From NCBI GenBank assembly GCA_008828725.1, contig MEHQ01002412.1, positions 81,148 to 145,147 of the forward strand: a DNA stretch of 64,000 bases, given 5' to 3'. Position 1 is the first letter of the stretch, and each line of letters opens with the position of its first letter. Position numbers and translations under genes: made by a program. Origin of the DNA: Saccharina japonica. Lineage: Eukaryota > Sar > Phaeophyceae > Laminariales > Laminariaceae. The notes below the pieces were generated by a model, which ran no database searches, had not been told where the DNA came from, and worked only from the letters and a program-made list of their open reading frames with translations. Positions 10,129 through 20,640 of the stretch are shown here, one piece after another.

Positions 10129-10300
10129 ATAGTAGTACTAGTAGTAGTAGTAGTAGTAGTAGTAGTAGCATGCACGATACGCATACATACATACATTGCA
10201 TATATACTTACATACACAATGATATACCATACAAACCGTGACATATACGGGCAGGCAGGCAGGCAGGCAGGCAAGCAGGCAGGCAGGCAGGCAGGGACTC
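10083..10300. repeat. (TAG)n and (GGCA)n microsatellites
   Basis: TAG trinucleotides run over about 10083-10168 with a few interruptions, and a GGCA tetranucleotide tract covers 10250-10295. Translations of either are poly-Ser or GRQA-type low complexity and are not genes. Confidence 0.9.
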
Positions 10301-10724
10301 TCGTTCCTCTCGTTCCTATATCCTCATGTAGTACGAGGCGGAGAAGGTGGTTATGGGCCTTGCGAGATAGGTATAGATAGGCCCTCACTCGAAGCAACGA
10401 AGCACACACCTACCTACCTCTACTGTTACCTCCTCCGTGTACGAGAGCATACATACATGGCGAGGAATAACAAAAAAAAGTGGTACCGGTATGTACGTAT
10501 AGGTGGCATCAGTTGGGAGAGCCGTTCAGCGAAAAAGCCACATCACTACTACTTGTGGGTGGTGCTGCTGCTGGTGCTGCTGGCAAGTAATACGTTGCTG
10601 AGTCCTTCCATTGACGGACTGGGCTTTCCTCTCAACTCATCAAGCAAATATATATGCTGACTGGTAACCAGTACTATAATAGTAGTACCTGGTATACGTA
10701 TACGAATGATGTTTTCTTGTCACA
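10301..10724. other. No recognised feature
   Basis: A 140-codon frame overlaps here but begins inside the GGCA tract and has no recognisable domain. I see nothing else supportable. Confidence 0.4.
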
Positions 10725-10768
10725 TTAAACCGTTCTTTGTATATATAGAATCCGCACGGACACTGGGC

Positions 10769-11002
10769 AATGTTTGACATTATTGCGATTTCCCGCGGTG
10801 TCCCGTGGGAATTCCCGTGGTGTCCCACGGGAGCCCATTGGCACCCAATGTTTGACATTATTGCGATTTCCCGCGGTGTCCCGTGGGAATTCCCGTGGTG
10901 TCCCACGGGAGCCAATTGGCACCCAATGTTTGACATTATTGCGATTTCCCGCGGTGTCCCGTGGGAATTCCCGTGGTGTCCCACGGGAGCCAATTGGCAC
11001 CC
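10769..11002. repeat. 78-bp tandem repeat, three copies
   Basis: Starts at 10769, 10847 and 10925, an exact 78-bp period. Each unit has AATGTTTGACATTATTGCGA followed by four CCCGYGGKR-type 10-mers and ends at GGCACCC. The copies are nearly identical. Confidence 0.9.
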
Positions 11003-11050
11003 GATGTTGTATCACACAAGCATTTTATTATACGCGATTGTGAAACAAAT

Positions 11051-12700
11051 TTAACGTGCTTGTGACTGTCCCGCGGTTTCCCGCGGTGTCCCGCGGGTTC
11101 CCGCGGTGTCCCGCGGTTTCCCGCGGTGTCCAGCGGTTTCCCGCGCTTTAGGGTTAGGTTTAGGGTTAGGGTTAGGGTTAGAAGCCCATGGTGTCCCGCG
11201 GTTTCCCGCGGTTTAGGGTTAGGGAGTTAGGCGTTAGGTTAGGGTTAGGGTTAGAAATCGCATGGTGTCCGCGGTTCCCGCGGTGTCCGCGGTTTCACCG
11301 CGGGTCCCGCGGCTGTCGCGCGGTTTAGGGTTAGGGTCTTAGAATAATAATCGCATGGTGTCGCCGCGGTTTCCCGGGTGTCCCGCGGTCTTCCCACGGT
11401 GTCCCGCGGTTTCCCAGCGGTGTCCCGCCGGTTTCCCCAAGCGGTTAGGGTTCAGGGTTAGATAAGAAATCGCATGGTGTTCCACGCGTCTTCCCGCGGT
11501 GATCCCCGCCGCGCTTCCCGCGGTGTCCCGCGGTTTTCCGCGTGTCCCCGCGGTGTCCCGCGGTTTAGGCGTTAGGTTAGATTAAAATCGCAAATGGATG
11601 CCGCGGTTTCCCGCGGTGGTCCCGTTTTCCCACGGTGTCCCGCCGGTTTAAGGGTTAGGGTTTAGGATTATAACTCGCATGTGTCCCGCGTTTCCCCGAG
11701 CGGTGGTCCCGCGGTGTCCCGAGGTGTCACAGACGGTTTGTCCCGCGGTTTAAGGTACGCGATTGGTAAAAATTTAAACGTGCTGGGACTGTCCCGCGGT
11801 GTCCCCGCGGTGTCCGCGTTTCCCCGCGTTTAGGGGTTAGGGTTAGGTTAGGGTTAGGGTTAAGGGTTAGAATCGCATGGTTCGCGGTTTCCCGCGGTGT
11901 CCCGCGGTTTCGCGCGGTTCGCAGCGGTTTCCACGCGATGTCCCGCGGTTTTAGGGTTAGGTTAGGAATAGAATCGCATGGATCCCCGCGGCTTTCCCGC
12001 GGATGTCCCGGTTTACCACCACGTGTCCCCGCGGTTCCCATCGCGGATATCCCAGCACGGTTTCCCCCCGCAGTTCAGGGTTAGGGTTAGGATTTCAGGA
12101 ATGCGCCATGGCTGTCACCGCGGTTTCCCGCGGTGGTCCCGCGTTTTCCCCACGGTGTCCCGCGGTTTCCCGCGGTGTCCCGCGGTTTCCCACGGTGTCC
12201 CGCGGTTTAGGGTTAGGGTTAGGGTTAGGGTTAGAATCGCATGGTGTCCCGCGGTTTCCCGCGGTGTCCCGCTGTTTCCCGCGGTTAGGGTTAGGGTTAG
12301 GGTTAGGGTTAGGGTTAGAATCGCATGGTGTCCCGCGGTTTCCCGCGGTGTCCCGTGGGAATTCCCNTGGTGTCCCACGGGAGCCCATAGGCACCCAATG
12401 TTGTATCGCACAAGCATTTTATTATACGCNATTGTGAAACAAGTTNAACGTGCTTGGGACTGTCCCGCGGTGTCCCGCGGTGTCCCGCGGTTTCCCGCGG
12501 TTTAGGGTTAGGGTTAGGGTTAGGGTTAGAATCGCATGGTGTCCCGCGGTTTCCCGCGGTGTCCCGCGGTTTCCCGCGGTTTAGGGTTAGGGTTAGGGTT
12601 AGGGTTAGAATCGCATGGTGTCCCGCGGTTTCCCGCGGTGTCCCGCGGTTAGGGTTAGGGTTAGGGTTAGGGTTAGGGTTAGGGTTAGAATCGCCGAACC
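11051..12700. repeat. Composite satellite: TTAGGG arrays alternating with CCCGCGG units
   Basis: Short (TTAGGG)2-6 arrays alternate with tandem TTTCCCGCGGTG-type 10-mers and a constant AGAATCGCATGGTGTCCCG junction. A longer-range module (AGCATTTTATTATACGC, then AACGTGCTTGGGACTGTCCC) recurs at about 11020-11075, 11755-11800 and 12405-12475, giving a higher-order period near 700 bp. Indels are much denser in 11220-12080 than in 12150-12700, and N bases occur at 12367, 12430 and 12446. Base calls in the first part may therefore be unreliable. Confidence 0.85.
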
Positions 12701-12754
12701 GCGCCGCATTGAATCACACAGTAAGTAATTCGAAATGGATGAATAACAAAGACA

Positions 12755-13055
12755 GCGGTGTGGTGCCATGCGAACGTCCCGCGGGCGAGTCCCGCGCGGG
12801 AAATCCCACGGGAAGCCACGGGCGAATCCCGCGCGGGAAATCCCACGGGAAGCCACGGGCGGTACCACGACATACCGTGGGGCCCCGCGGGGTGCCGTGG
12901 TGTCCCGCGGTAGCCCACAGCTTGATTTTCAGATTCGCGTGGGCTGCCACGGTGTCCCACGGGAATGCCCGCGGGACACCGCGGGGGTTCCCGTGGGAAA
13001 CCACGGCAGCCCACGGGAGCCCGCGGGAATTCCCATGGGACACCGGGGAAAAACA
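12755..13055. repeat. CCCGCGGG/CCCACGGG palindrome-rich region
   Basis: About 25 degenerate 10-mers built on CCCGYGGG, including a direct 44-bp duplication (AATCCCACGGGAAGCCACGG at about 12810 and 12839). It continues the word of the neighbouring satellite but has no TTAGGG. Open frames through it on both strands are products of the repeat. Confidence 0.8.
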
Positions 13056-13067
13056 CAATAGTGTGCA

Positions 13068-13135
13068 CCACCCACACTGGGTGTGTTGGATGTCGACGAG
13101 TAGAAAGGAAGGTTTAATGTGAAGAACACACACCT
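13068..13135 (+). repeat. Family A terminus
   Basis: ACTGGGTGTGTTGGATGTCG and GGTTTAATGTGAAGAACACA mark the right edge of the satellite block. The opposite end of the same family, CACATTAAACCGTTCTTTG, lies at the left edge (about 10727). Confidence 0.8.
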
Positions 13136-14476
13136 AGACTACTAGTCGATATCCAGATTATTGGATTGTGGTGTTAGTTTCATTTTTGCCGCAAAGTCAG
13201 TTATTCAGGTGACATTATCAATTATTACAGCAAAATAAAGCTCCTCGAGCGAGAAGCCTCACAGAAAAAGCAATCCCCCGGTGCAACTCTTCTACCTACT
13301 ACCTACTACCTACGGTGTAACGTAGCATGTCTCTGCATGCATGTACAACGCGTGCAGCTGATCAGCGAAACGAGTAGCCAAACGAGCGAACCACGTCCGA
13401 TTTATTTATGAACTGACCAAGGCAAAGGTGAGGACCCTCTTTTTTTCGTTTCAGCCCCTGCCAGCCACTCCGAGCGATTACGAGTACCCTACGTAATAAA
13501 AACACATTTTTTTTCGTGGTGGTCATGTTCACTGTTTTTTTTTTTTTTTTTTGCGAAATGCACGGCCTTCATGGGATTATTCGTTTCATCGCGCCAACGG
13601 AAAGGTCGTTGAAATCCAACTTTGAGTGAGGCTCTTTGTGGCAGAGCAAATCGCCCGAGTCGCCTAAAACGTGGTATTGAAAACCACACGGTAGGTACCC
13701 GCACGCTATATCCATCTGTAGCGCCAGTCTGTGCTCATGATGTATGCTATGCGGCGATTTTTAGGGTGCTGCAGTGGATAGACGAACCCGCAGCTGATTA
13801 TCGGCAGCAGGAGCAGCAGCAGCAGCACAACAAGGGGACGGACCGTCAGCATTTCACCGGTAGTACGGGTGTAAAATAAAGAAATAAAAAAACTGTTTTA
13901 AGCACGAAAGGGAAAGCATTATAGCACATCTATCTGGATTTCGTCGAAACGCATCTCTGCAAGCCGTGTGACTTATTATATACCTGGTAGATAACTACGA
14001 GAGGTACAATATTATTGTTGAATTATTATTAAGGTTGGACTAACTAAACCGACGTGGCGAGGGAGGGAGTGTGATCAGCTGTGAGCTTTCAGCTGAGAGT
14101 TTGACCGAATTGATACATACGTAGGCCTTACTTACTTGTTTGGTGGACATCCACTCTGTCTGGCAAAAGTTGCGCTGCTCGTCTGCCGGGCGTGCGCATC
14201 ATATCCATTCCTCGTGGAGTACAACGAATGCGAAATAGATAGACGAAAACCTCTCTGTCTTTCCTCCGGACCATGGTGCCCTCTGGGTAGTGCCACAGCA
14301 GCGCGAACGCCGAGAGCGGCGCATCGTTGTGTATGGACATGTACCCCACGGCAGGCAGGCAGGCAGGCGCGTTGCACTTTTTGCCTTCTGCGGCAATAGC
14401 TTATTATTATGACATTATGACCGGTTGAGCTCCTCGACTGAGCAAGCACCAGTTACAGCAGTACTACTACTACTTT
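13136..14476. other. No recognised gene; scattered homopolymers
   Basis: Includes poly-T at 13535-13552 and a (GGCA)n remnant at 14350-14370. Frames on both strands at 14130-14450 overlap and none has a recognisable domain. Confidence 0.4.
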
Positions 14477-14630
<154 letters not shown>

Positions 14631-14660
14631 ACTTTGACACGCATATATATATTATAACTA

Positions 14661-14794
14661 TAACGGGGGACCATAACAAATAGAACGTACGGTACACACA
14701 AAAACCTACTGGTATATACTTACATACTTACCTATTTTTACTAACAAATTTTGGTCCCAAATTTGGTCCTATTTACTATGATTATGGTAATACA
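14661..14794. mobile_element. MITE family M2
   Basis: Begins TAACGGGGGACCATAACAAA and ends GGTCCTATTTACTATG...GGTAATA. It is a diverged copy of the elements at 22972-23074, 50413-50541 and 51401-51505. Confidence 0.6.
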
Positions 14795-15815
14795 TACCGT
14801 GGTATATACATACTGTAGTATTATACCTGGTACTACTTGTAGTATAATAGTGTATAATAATATATGGGATGGACAAAAAAATAAAAAAATAAAAAAACGA
14901 GTATAACGCATATAAATCTCGGTCGCGGGTTGCGTTAACAAACGTTCTTCAAAGCCATACATACGTACATATTTCGGGTGAGATGTTGGAGCTCTACATG
15001 TATGTATGTATGTGGAGTCTCAGAAGATAAGCCACCACCCCTGTAAGGCGCGACATTGCTCTACAAAAGCAATGCCTCCTCCCTAGTTTTGGGAGAAAGT
15101 CGGCTGGGAAATCCATCCCAATAACGCTGCACACTCTTTTTTTTAATTTCTTCCTGCGGTAGGCGCTTGCTTTCTTGCTTGGGCGGGCGCACACTTCTTG
15201 TCGATTGTTACTTGTTACCGCTTCACGGGGGGGGTCATATTGTTGTAGATACCAGAACCAGAACCCACGAGCAACAACTTTATTCATCAAGTTTAATTAT
15301 CGCACTCATTCACACCACTCTGGCCCGAATTACAAGGAACGTTCGGACACCAATATTCAGTGGGAACGGCCTTAACCCATTCAGAACTGAAAGACTGGAT
15401 CCCACAGTAATTCCTACCGTAGTAGTTTGTCCCCAAATACGTCGGACCAGTTCTTAACCCCGAAGAACTTGTCCCACGGTTAAGAGACGTGGTAAACACA
15501 TTTCTTTTCGCCAACAACATTTATTTACTTGGCGCTGACGAGAATACTCATCTCTCACACTTCCAACATGCAGATGTACGTAATATTAATATTACACGTA
15601 ATGAATCAATGCCGTTGGAATCCTCTGCATGACGTCATATAAAGTGAGTTCCGCAGAGGTTCTGATTTTGGTCCGCCCAATAAGGGATGCATGTGTTCCC
15701 CTCAATAAGGGATTCATACGCATGACATCTCGCATGATGTCATGTGATCGACGAACGAGGTGAAGATGATATCATATCTTATAAATACCTGTGTCCTGTG
15801 TTTGTGTTCGTTATT
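14795..15815. other. No recognised gene
   Basis: At 15372-15483 a TTAA-bounded segment with TTAACCCATTCAGAACTG and CCAGTTCTTAACCCC vaguely resembles the piggyBac-like unit at 9.4 kb, but the arms do not pair cleanly. Nothing else stands out. Confidence 0.35.
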
Positions 15816-15819
15816 CTGC

Positions 15820-16205
15820 CGACGGGTAGAAAGGAAGGTTTAGTGTGAAGAACACATACCACATACCACACACGTTGTCAAGAAGTGTGTGTGTTCTTTA
15901 CATTGAACCTCCCTTTCTACCCGTCGACATCCGGACGTAGGCAGATCAAACAATGCAGTGTGTGCAGGTGTGTGTGTTCTTCACATCAAACCTTCCTTTC
16001 TCTCCTTGCGAGATGCGAGGGAGGTTTTGTGGATGCACCTCCTTTCCACATGTAAGGAAGGAACGTGCTCGTCAAGGCCTCGGCCAAACCAGTCCAAGAC
16101 CCCGACACGGCCGACGTCATCTGAGGAGGCGACCTCCATCTGATCTATCTCTGTGTCGTTGTTTTGTGACCTCCTGATAACTTGTATCTCTCTTCGTAGG
16201 GTGAA
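15820..16205. repeat. Family A termini and an inverted tandem-unit fragment
   Basis: 15820-15860 and 15885-15930 are two family A ends facing each other (GGTTTAGTGTGAAGAACACA, then GTGTGTTCTTTACATTGAAC). 15965-16200 carries part of the 51-54 kb tandem unit in inverse orientation: TCTCCTTGCGAGATGCGAGG, GGATGCACCTCCTTTCCACA, TGAGGAGGCGACCTCCATCT. Confidence 0.7.
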
Positions 16206-16209
16206 TAAT

Positions 16210-17120
16210 CGGCGTATGTGTGTGTGTTCTTCACATTAAACCTTCCTTTCTACCCGTCGACATCCAGCACACCCAGCGTCCGTGCCGATTCATTCTTGAA
16301 AGGTACCAGTTCTGTGGTCACAAAACTACGACACATATATACTACGCTGCAGTGCAGTCAGCAGAGCGGACAATGCAATGTCATATACGACAGGCAAGAC
16401 CTACCCTGCTAGCAATCCAGGTGCATGAAAGAGAAATAAATGTAAAAAAAAGAGCAGAGAAATAAATGTAAAAAAAAGAGCAGTGAGAGAAAAAGGAAAA
16501 AGGAAAACATAAAGAAAACAACAAAAAAACTAGTAAAGCAAATCAACAATCGAACAACCAAACAAAAACATGACAGAAGAAAAAGAAAGAAAGTGTCGTG
16601 CTTCTCCCCGAGGAGATTCGACAGATAATAAACATCAAATGAAATGAAACGAATTGAAAAACAACGTAAACAGAGCAAAACTAAGAACGACAGGAAAGGA
16701 CAGGCAACCGGAGCACACCAAAAGCACCTTCCAGGCAGCCGAGGCAGGTTTGTACCCAGCGTACAGACAGGTTTTACCAGCTAGTCGGTCTGGTACCTTG
16801 CTACCCTGTTTGCCGTCTCCTTCAAGCTTTCGTCCGCCGCGGTATATGTACGACAGGCGCGGCCGCGACCCTGCTAATAGCAATCCAGATTCGTTGAAGA
16901 ATAGACAAAAAAAACGACAGAAATGAAAGAAGAAGCGCAACACACAATCAAACAACACAAGAAAAAAATTGTCGTGCGCCCCCCGGAGCAGTGACAAATA
17001 AAACAAAGACCAACGTAAACAGAGGAAGACTGAGAACGAAGGAAACGGCAGGCAACCAACGCAGAACAAAAGCACCCCCTCCAGGCAGCCGAGGCAGTTT
17101 TTTGTACCGGTAGTACAGCA
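16210..17120 (-). repeat. LINE 3' end, minus orientation
   Basis: Family A at 16215-16430, the reverse-complement UTR at 16440-16740 (landmark GTCGTGCTTCTCCCCGAGGA), then coding-tail and UTR sequence to 17120. Together with the plus-strand UTR and family A at 17566-17925 it forms a large inverted repeat, interrupted by a hAT-like element. Confidence 0.65.
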
Positions 17121-17395
17121 CAGGGCATTAATTAGGTGTTGCGCTGTTGCGCTGGCGCAACATTTGGCGAAAATAACGGTTTTGCGCAACAGTCGCCGCG
17201 AGGCTAGTTGCGCGCAGCGCAACACGCGTTTTTGGGCGCGCAACATTTTCGCCACAGGCTAAAAAAATTGTTGCGCGTTTTTTTCTCGCCCGGGTCGAGA
17301 AAATTTTTTTGGGGGTGTTTTTTTCTTGATAAATAGTCGTAATTGGACATCTTTTAGGCTTTTTAGGCGTACATTCGCCCAAAGATCGCCATTTT

Positions 17396-17431
<36 letters not shown>

Positions 17432-17557
17432 CGGCGGGGGCTTGCGGCGCCTGCGGCGCGCAACACGCGCCTCAGGCGTGTTGCGGTGTGCGCAACACTC
17501 CTTGAGTCGCCTGTTGCGCTGCGCGCAACAGACCCCGACCCACTAATTAATGCCCTG
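17121..17557. mobile_element. hAT-like MITE with perfect 15-bp TIRs and 8-bp TSD
   Basis: 437 bp with inverted ends CAGGGCATTAATTAG and CTAATTAATGCCCTG, flanked by the direct repeat GTACAGCA (17113-17120 and 17558-17565). CAGGG ends plus an 8-bp duplication are diagnostic of hAT elements. The interior is packed with GCGCAACA / TGTTGCGC words close to both ends and contains a 34-bp G run (17398-17431). No transposase frame. Confidence 0.85.
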
Positions 17558-17565
17558 GTACAGCA

Positions 17566-17926
17566 GTACAGACAGGCAGGTTCTACCAACTAGTAATAGT
17601 CGGTCTGCTACCCTCTGGGAGAAGCACGACACTTTCTTTCTTTTATTTTGTCATGCTTTTGTTTAGTTGTTTGATTGTTGGTTTGCTTACTTTTTTTTTC
17701 TTTTTTTCCTTTTCGATTTTTTTTTCTTTTCTTCTTTTTTTCTCTTTTTCTCTTTTTCCTCTTTTATGTACCTGGATTGCTAGCAGGGTAGGTCTTGCCT
17801 GTCGTATATGGCATTGCATTGTCTGCTCTGATTACTGCACTGGGCGTTATCTGTGTCGTATTTTTGTGACCACATATTAACTGGTACCTTTTTAGAATGA
17901 AGAATCGGCCCGGACACTGGGTGTTG
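17566..17926 (+). repeat. LINE 3' UTR and family A, plus orientation
   Basis: AGAAGCACGACACTTTCTTT, then the T-rich UTR, then GCTAGCAGGGTAGGTCTTGC and ATCGGCCCGGACACTGGGTG. It ends near 17926 in a TTG-rich stretch. Confidence 0.7.
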
Positions 17927-18168
17927 TTTGTTGTTGTTTTTCTTCACATTAAACTCGTTTCAGTTGCTAATCCCTATAGTCTGATCTAGCAAGATCACGG
18001 CCCGTGGTCACAAAAGTGCTAGAGCCATCAGAGAATCCTAAAGAACACGTACACTTAGCAGGGAAAGGATACACAAGTCCGAAGAGGTACACCTAAAATC
18101 CCTACAGCATGTTATGCGTGTCCAAAACTGAACTACACGCCCGCAATCTCCATTCGACTACAGCAGCA
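17927..18168 (-). repeat. LINE family C 3' end with TTG-rich tail
   Basis: TTGTTTGTTGTTG abuts TCTTCACATTAAACTCGTTT and the rest of the module, near-identical to 6851-7075. Confidence 0.75.
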
Positions 18169-19274
18169 TCGTCCCCCCCCCCCCCCTCCCACTTTACCAA
18201 TGAATTTGCCGACTACAGCGTAACTACTGTCTGAAGTGCTGTCTGTACAAAAACAAACGGTAGGCGTGGGAACAAGATGGAGCACGCAGCTGCTGTCTGA
18301 AGTGCTGCCAGAATGACAGTCCGCGGGCACAAAGTGAAAAAGAACAGCCAACCAAAGCCATCATGTCCATTGACAATTACCCGAATCTATCCTGAACGGT
18401 CTGTGTTAGGCACAGCATTATAAACATCGACACTGATTAGGAATCGTTCCACATTGAAGGGGTCTTCCACGATCAGGCACACAATGAAGGCACCCGGGGT
18501 GTCCGCGCCATCTCTGCCGCGTCTCTCTACAAAACCAGTGACGTCATCCACACCGACCCAACAACAACATTCGGGGGAAAAAGCGAAGAATTTGTCAACA
18601 GAAAAACAAAAATGTTCGTCCGTCACGGGTCGATGTCGTCCGTGCTCCGGATCGCTTCTCCTGTGCGCTGCTGTGCTGCTGCGCCGGCGCGCTGCTGTGC
18701 TGCTGCTCAGGCGCGCCGCTCCGGTGCCGCTCGGCCAGTCCTAGCACGACCACACTCGACCCGCTCCGTCCGTACACGCTCTCGTTGCTGTCCTTCCCAG
18801 TCGGCTCCTCGCTTTCTCTCTCGTTGCACTCAGGGTGCTTGGTCTGAAAAAATAAAAATTCTCGCGCTGAAGGGATTGACCAGTCCAACAACAGCTCGTC
18901 GCCACACGCTCCCTCCTCCTTTGATGGCGAAGCCAGGTTACTGAGACAGTACAGCTCCCTCTAGCAAACATACCTAGGGCTGTGTACGTAGTGTCCGTCC
19001 ACCTTTCTGATGGCGTCTGCCTCCGCGCACAAAAGTGAGATGGACATTGCTGTCTACACCGACGGCCAAAAAGGCCCGTGCATCTGGACTTTTGCGCCTG
19101 ACGCACCAGTGCCGATCCAACTCTACCGCTGCACACGCTTCGCGGCGGGTGCGCAGCAGCAAGAAGGTATCGGTCCGCTTGAGGGTGAGTCTAGCCTTGC
19201 TCGCTAGAAAGACCCCCCCCCTCGCTATGGGCCATGCCAAAGCAAAGACCTTGCCGAGGCAGCGAGGGGAAAAA
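18169..19274. other. Possible coding remnants, strand unresolved
   Basis: Open frames occur on both strands. A plus-strand frame at 19010-19207 starts MASASAHKSEMDIAVYTDGQ and runs into GAGGGTGAGTC, a plausible splice donor. On the minus strand, 18626-18387 contains a VDDVTGFVERRGRDGADTPG segment and 19270-18974 stays open. None matches a family I can name and they cannot all be real. A (CTG/GCC)-rich stretch lies at 18660-18730. Confidence 0.2.
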
Positions 19275-19480
19275 GGGAAGTGCTGGATGTCGACGGGTAA
19301 AAAGGAAGGTTTAATGTGAAGAACACACACACCTTGTCTGCCGTCTCTCCTTCCTGCTGTCGTCAGCCGCGGTTTCCCTACGACCGTTGCTCCCCCCCCT
19401 CCCCATTCCCTAGGGCACCACCCATACAACCGATGCATAATGCATACCTTGGTACGAGGTATGTCCGACCCGATTTGTCG
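19275..19480. repeat. Family A terminus (plus) and LINE coding tail (minus)
   Basis: 19278-19334 is the family A end (GCTGGATGTCGACGGGTAAA, GGTTTAATGTGAAGAACACA). 19337-19440 is the reverse complement of the LINE coding tail (CGTCAGCCGCGGTTTCCCTA, GGGCACCACCCATACAACC). Confidence 0.65.
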
Positions 19481-19599
19481 TCGATACAACATAAAACAGC
19501 AAAGAACGATACGTCTGTCGTGGGTGACGATGTGTCTCATCTGAGGGGTGACACCAAGGTACTAAAATACTAAAAATTGACCAATCGGAAAAGTGCAGG

Positions 19600-19704
19600 T
19601 ATTATTAATATTATTTAGTAATATTATTTAGTATTAATTATTATTTAGTATTATTATTATTTAGTATTATTATTATTTAGTATTATTATTATTTAGTATT
19701 ATTA

Positions 19705-19777
<73 letters not shown>

Positions 19778-19778
19778 G
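19600..19778. repeat. (TTA)n-rich microsatellite
   Basis: TATTATTTAG units grade into about 25 TTA units ending at 19777. Confidence 0.9.
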
Positions 19779-20544
19779 GGCAGCGGCCAAAAACAGGTAC
19801 ACCTGGTCCGCTCGGGGCCAAAAACAGGTACATACTAAAATCAAGTTTAAAACGCACCCCACGAACCTGCCGTTCCTTGCAACGCAAAGTAGTGTTTTTT
19901 CATGTTCTTCGTGCTCGCCCGGTGGCTACGTAGACGAGTAGCTGCTATTAATAGTACGAGGAACGAACGCCTGCTGCTGTATTCTCCCTTCTCAGCTTGC
20001 GATACCCCTGTGGTATTCCAAGTCAACCACAATCCCGAAGGGGAGCCTTCTATCTCGTATTATTTCAGACGAGTAGCTGCTATTAATAGTACGAGGAACG
20101 AACGCCTGCTGCTGTATTCTCCCTTCTCAGCTTGCGACACCCCTGTGGTATTCCAAGTCAACCACAACCCCGAAGGGGAGCCTTCTATCTCGTATTATTT
20201 CGGCGGAGGTGTGCAGGCAGATATATATGTGTGTCGCTCGAATGCCGTGTGGTGCGAGGTGCGAAGGAAGGAGGGGGTCTCGGCGTATGTCGGCATTTGT
20301 ATAGGGGGCATAGGGTGGAACTATGAAGGGCCTCTGATTGGCTTAAAAACGACAAAAAAAAAGGTGACAGTCAAGCAGACGAGTAGACAAAATCAGGTAT
20401 ACCTCGGTTTTAAAGAGGTAAAAACAGGTACAACGAGTTTTGGACCAATGGCAGAGCACGTGGAGTGCATTTTTTACTTGATTTTAAGTATAAACCTGTT
20501 TTTGACCGCAAACGGACCAGGTATACCTGTTTTTGGCCGCTGCC
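19779..20544. mobile_element. TIR element upstream of NRT2
   Basis: 766 bp whose ends are inverted over about 75 bp: GGCAGCGGCCAAAAACAGGT then ACACCTGGTCCG on the left, and CGGACCAGGTATACCTG then TTTTTGGCCGCTGCC on the right. It sits between a (TTA)n and a (GTT)n array, so any target-site duplication is masked. The word AAAACAGGTA recurs at 19792, 19820, 20419 and (inverted) in the right arm. An internal 135-bp tandem duplication (19933-20067 and 20068-20202) keeps frame in a 236-codon open frame, but that frame has no recognisable domain. The superfamily is not clear. Confidence 0.65.
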
Positions 20545-20600
<56 letters not shown>

Positions 20601-20640
20601 ATTTATTATTAGTATTATTATTATTGTTGTTGGTATTACG
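20545..20640. repeat. (GTT)n/(TTA)n microsatellite
   Basis: About 18 GTT units followed by a short TTA-rich tract. Confidence 0.9.

Noticed and set aside
10725-11055. Direct repeats that superficially suggest a CRISPR array
   Set aside because: The 78-bp units are contiguous with no unique spacers, there are only three, and the genome is eukaryotic.
11051-12700. A true chromosome end
   Set aside because: TTAGGG arrays are short, interrupted by GC-rich units, and followed by 51 kb of ordinary sequence including NRT2, so this is interstitial.
10047-13122. Long frames on both strands across the GC-rich satellite
   Set aside because: Simultaneously open on both strands and built of the repeated 10-mer (VSRG, TAGN type); artefacts of the satellite.
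15372-15483. A second TTAA-flanked piggyBac-like hairpin
   Set aside because: TTAA occurs at both ends and some words are shared with 9376-9472, but the arms do not form a consistent inverted repeat.
19902-20612. 236-codon frame as a real gene
   Set aside because: It lies inside a TIR element, starts in its terminal region and ends in poly-Val from the GTT array. The duplicated block is explained by DNA duplication. Kept only as an observation.
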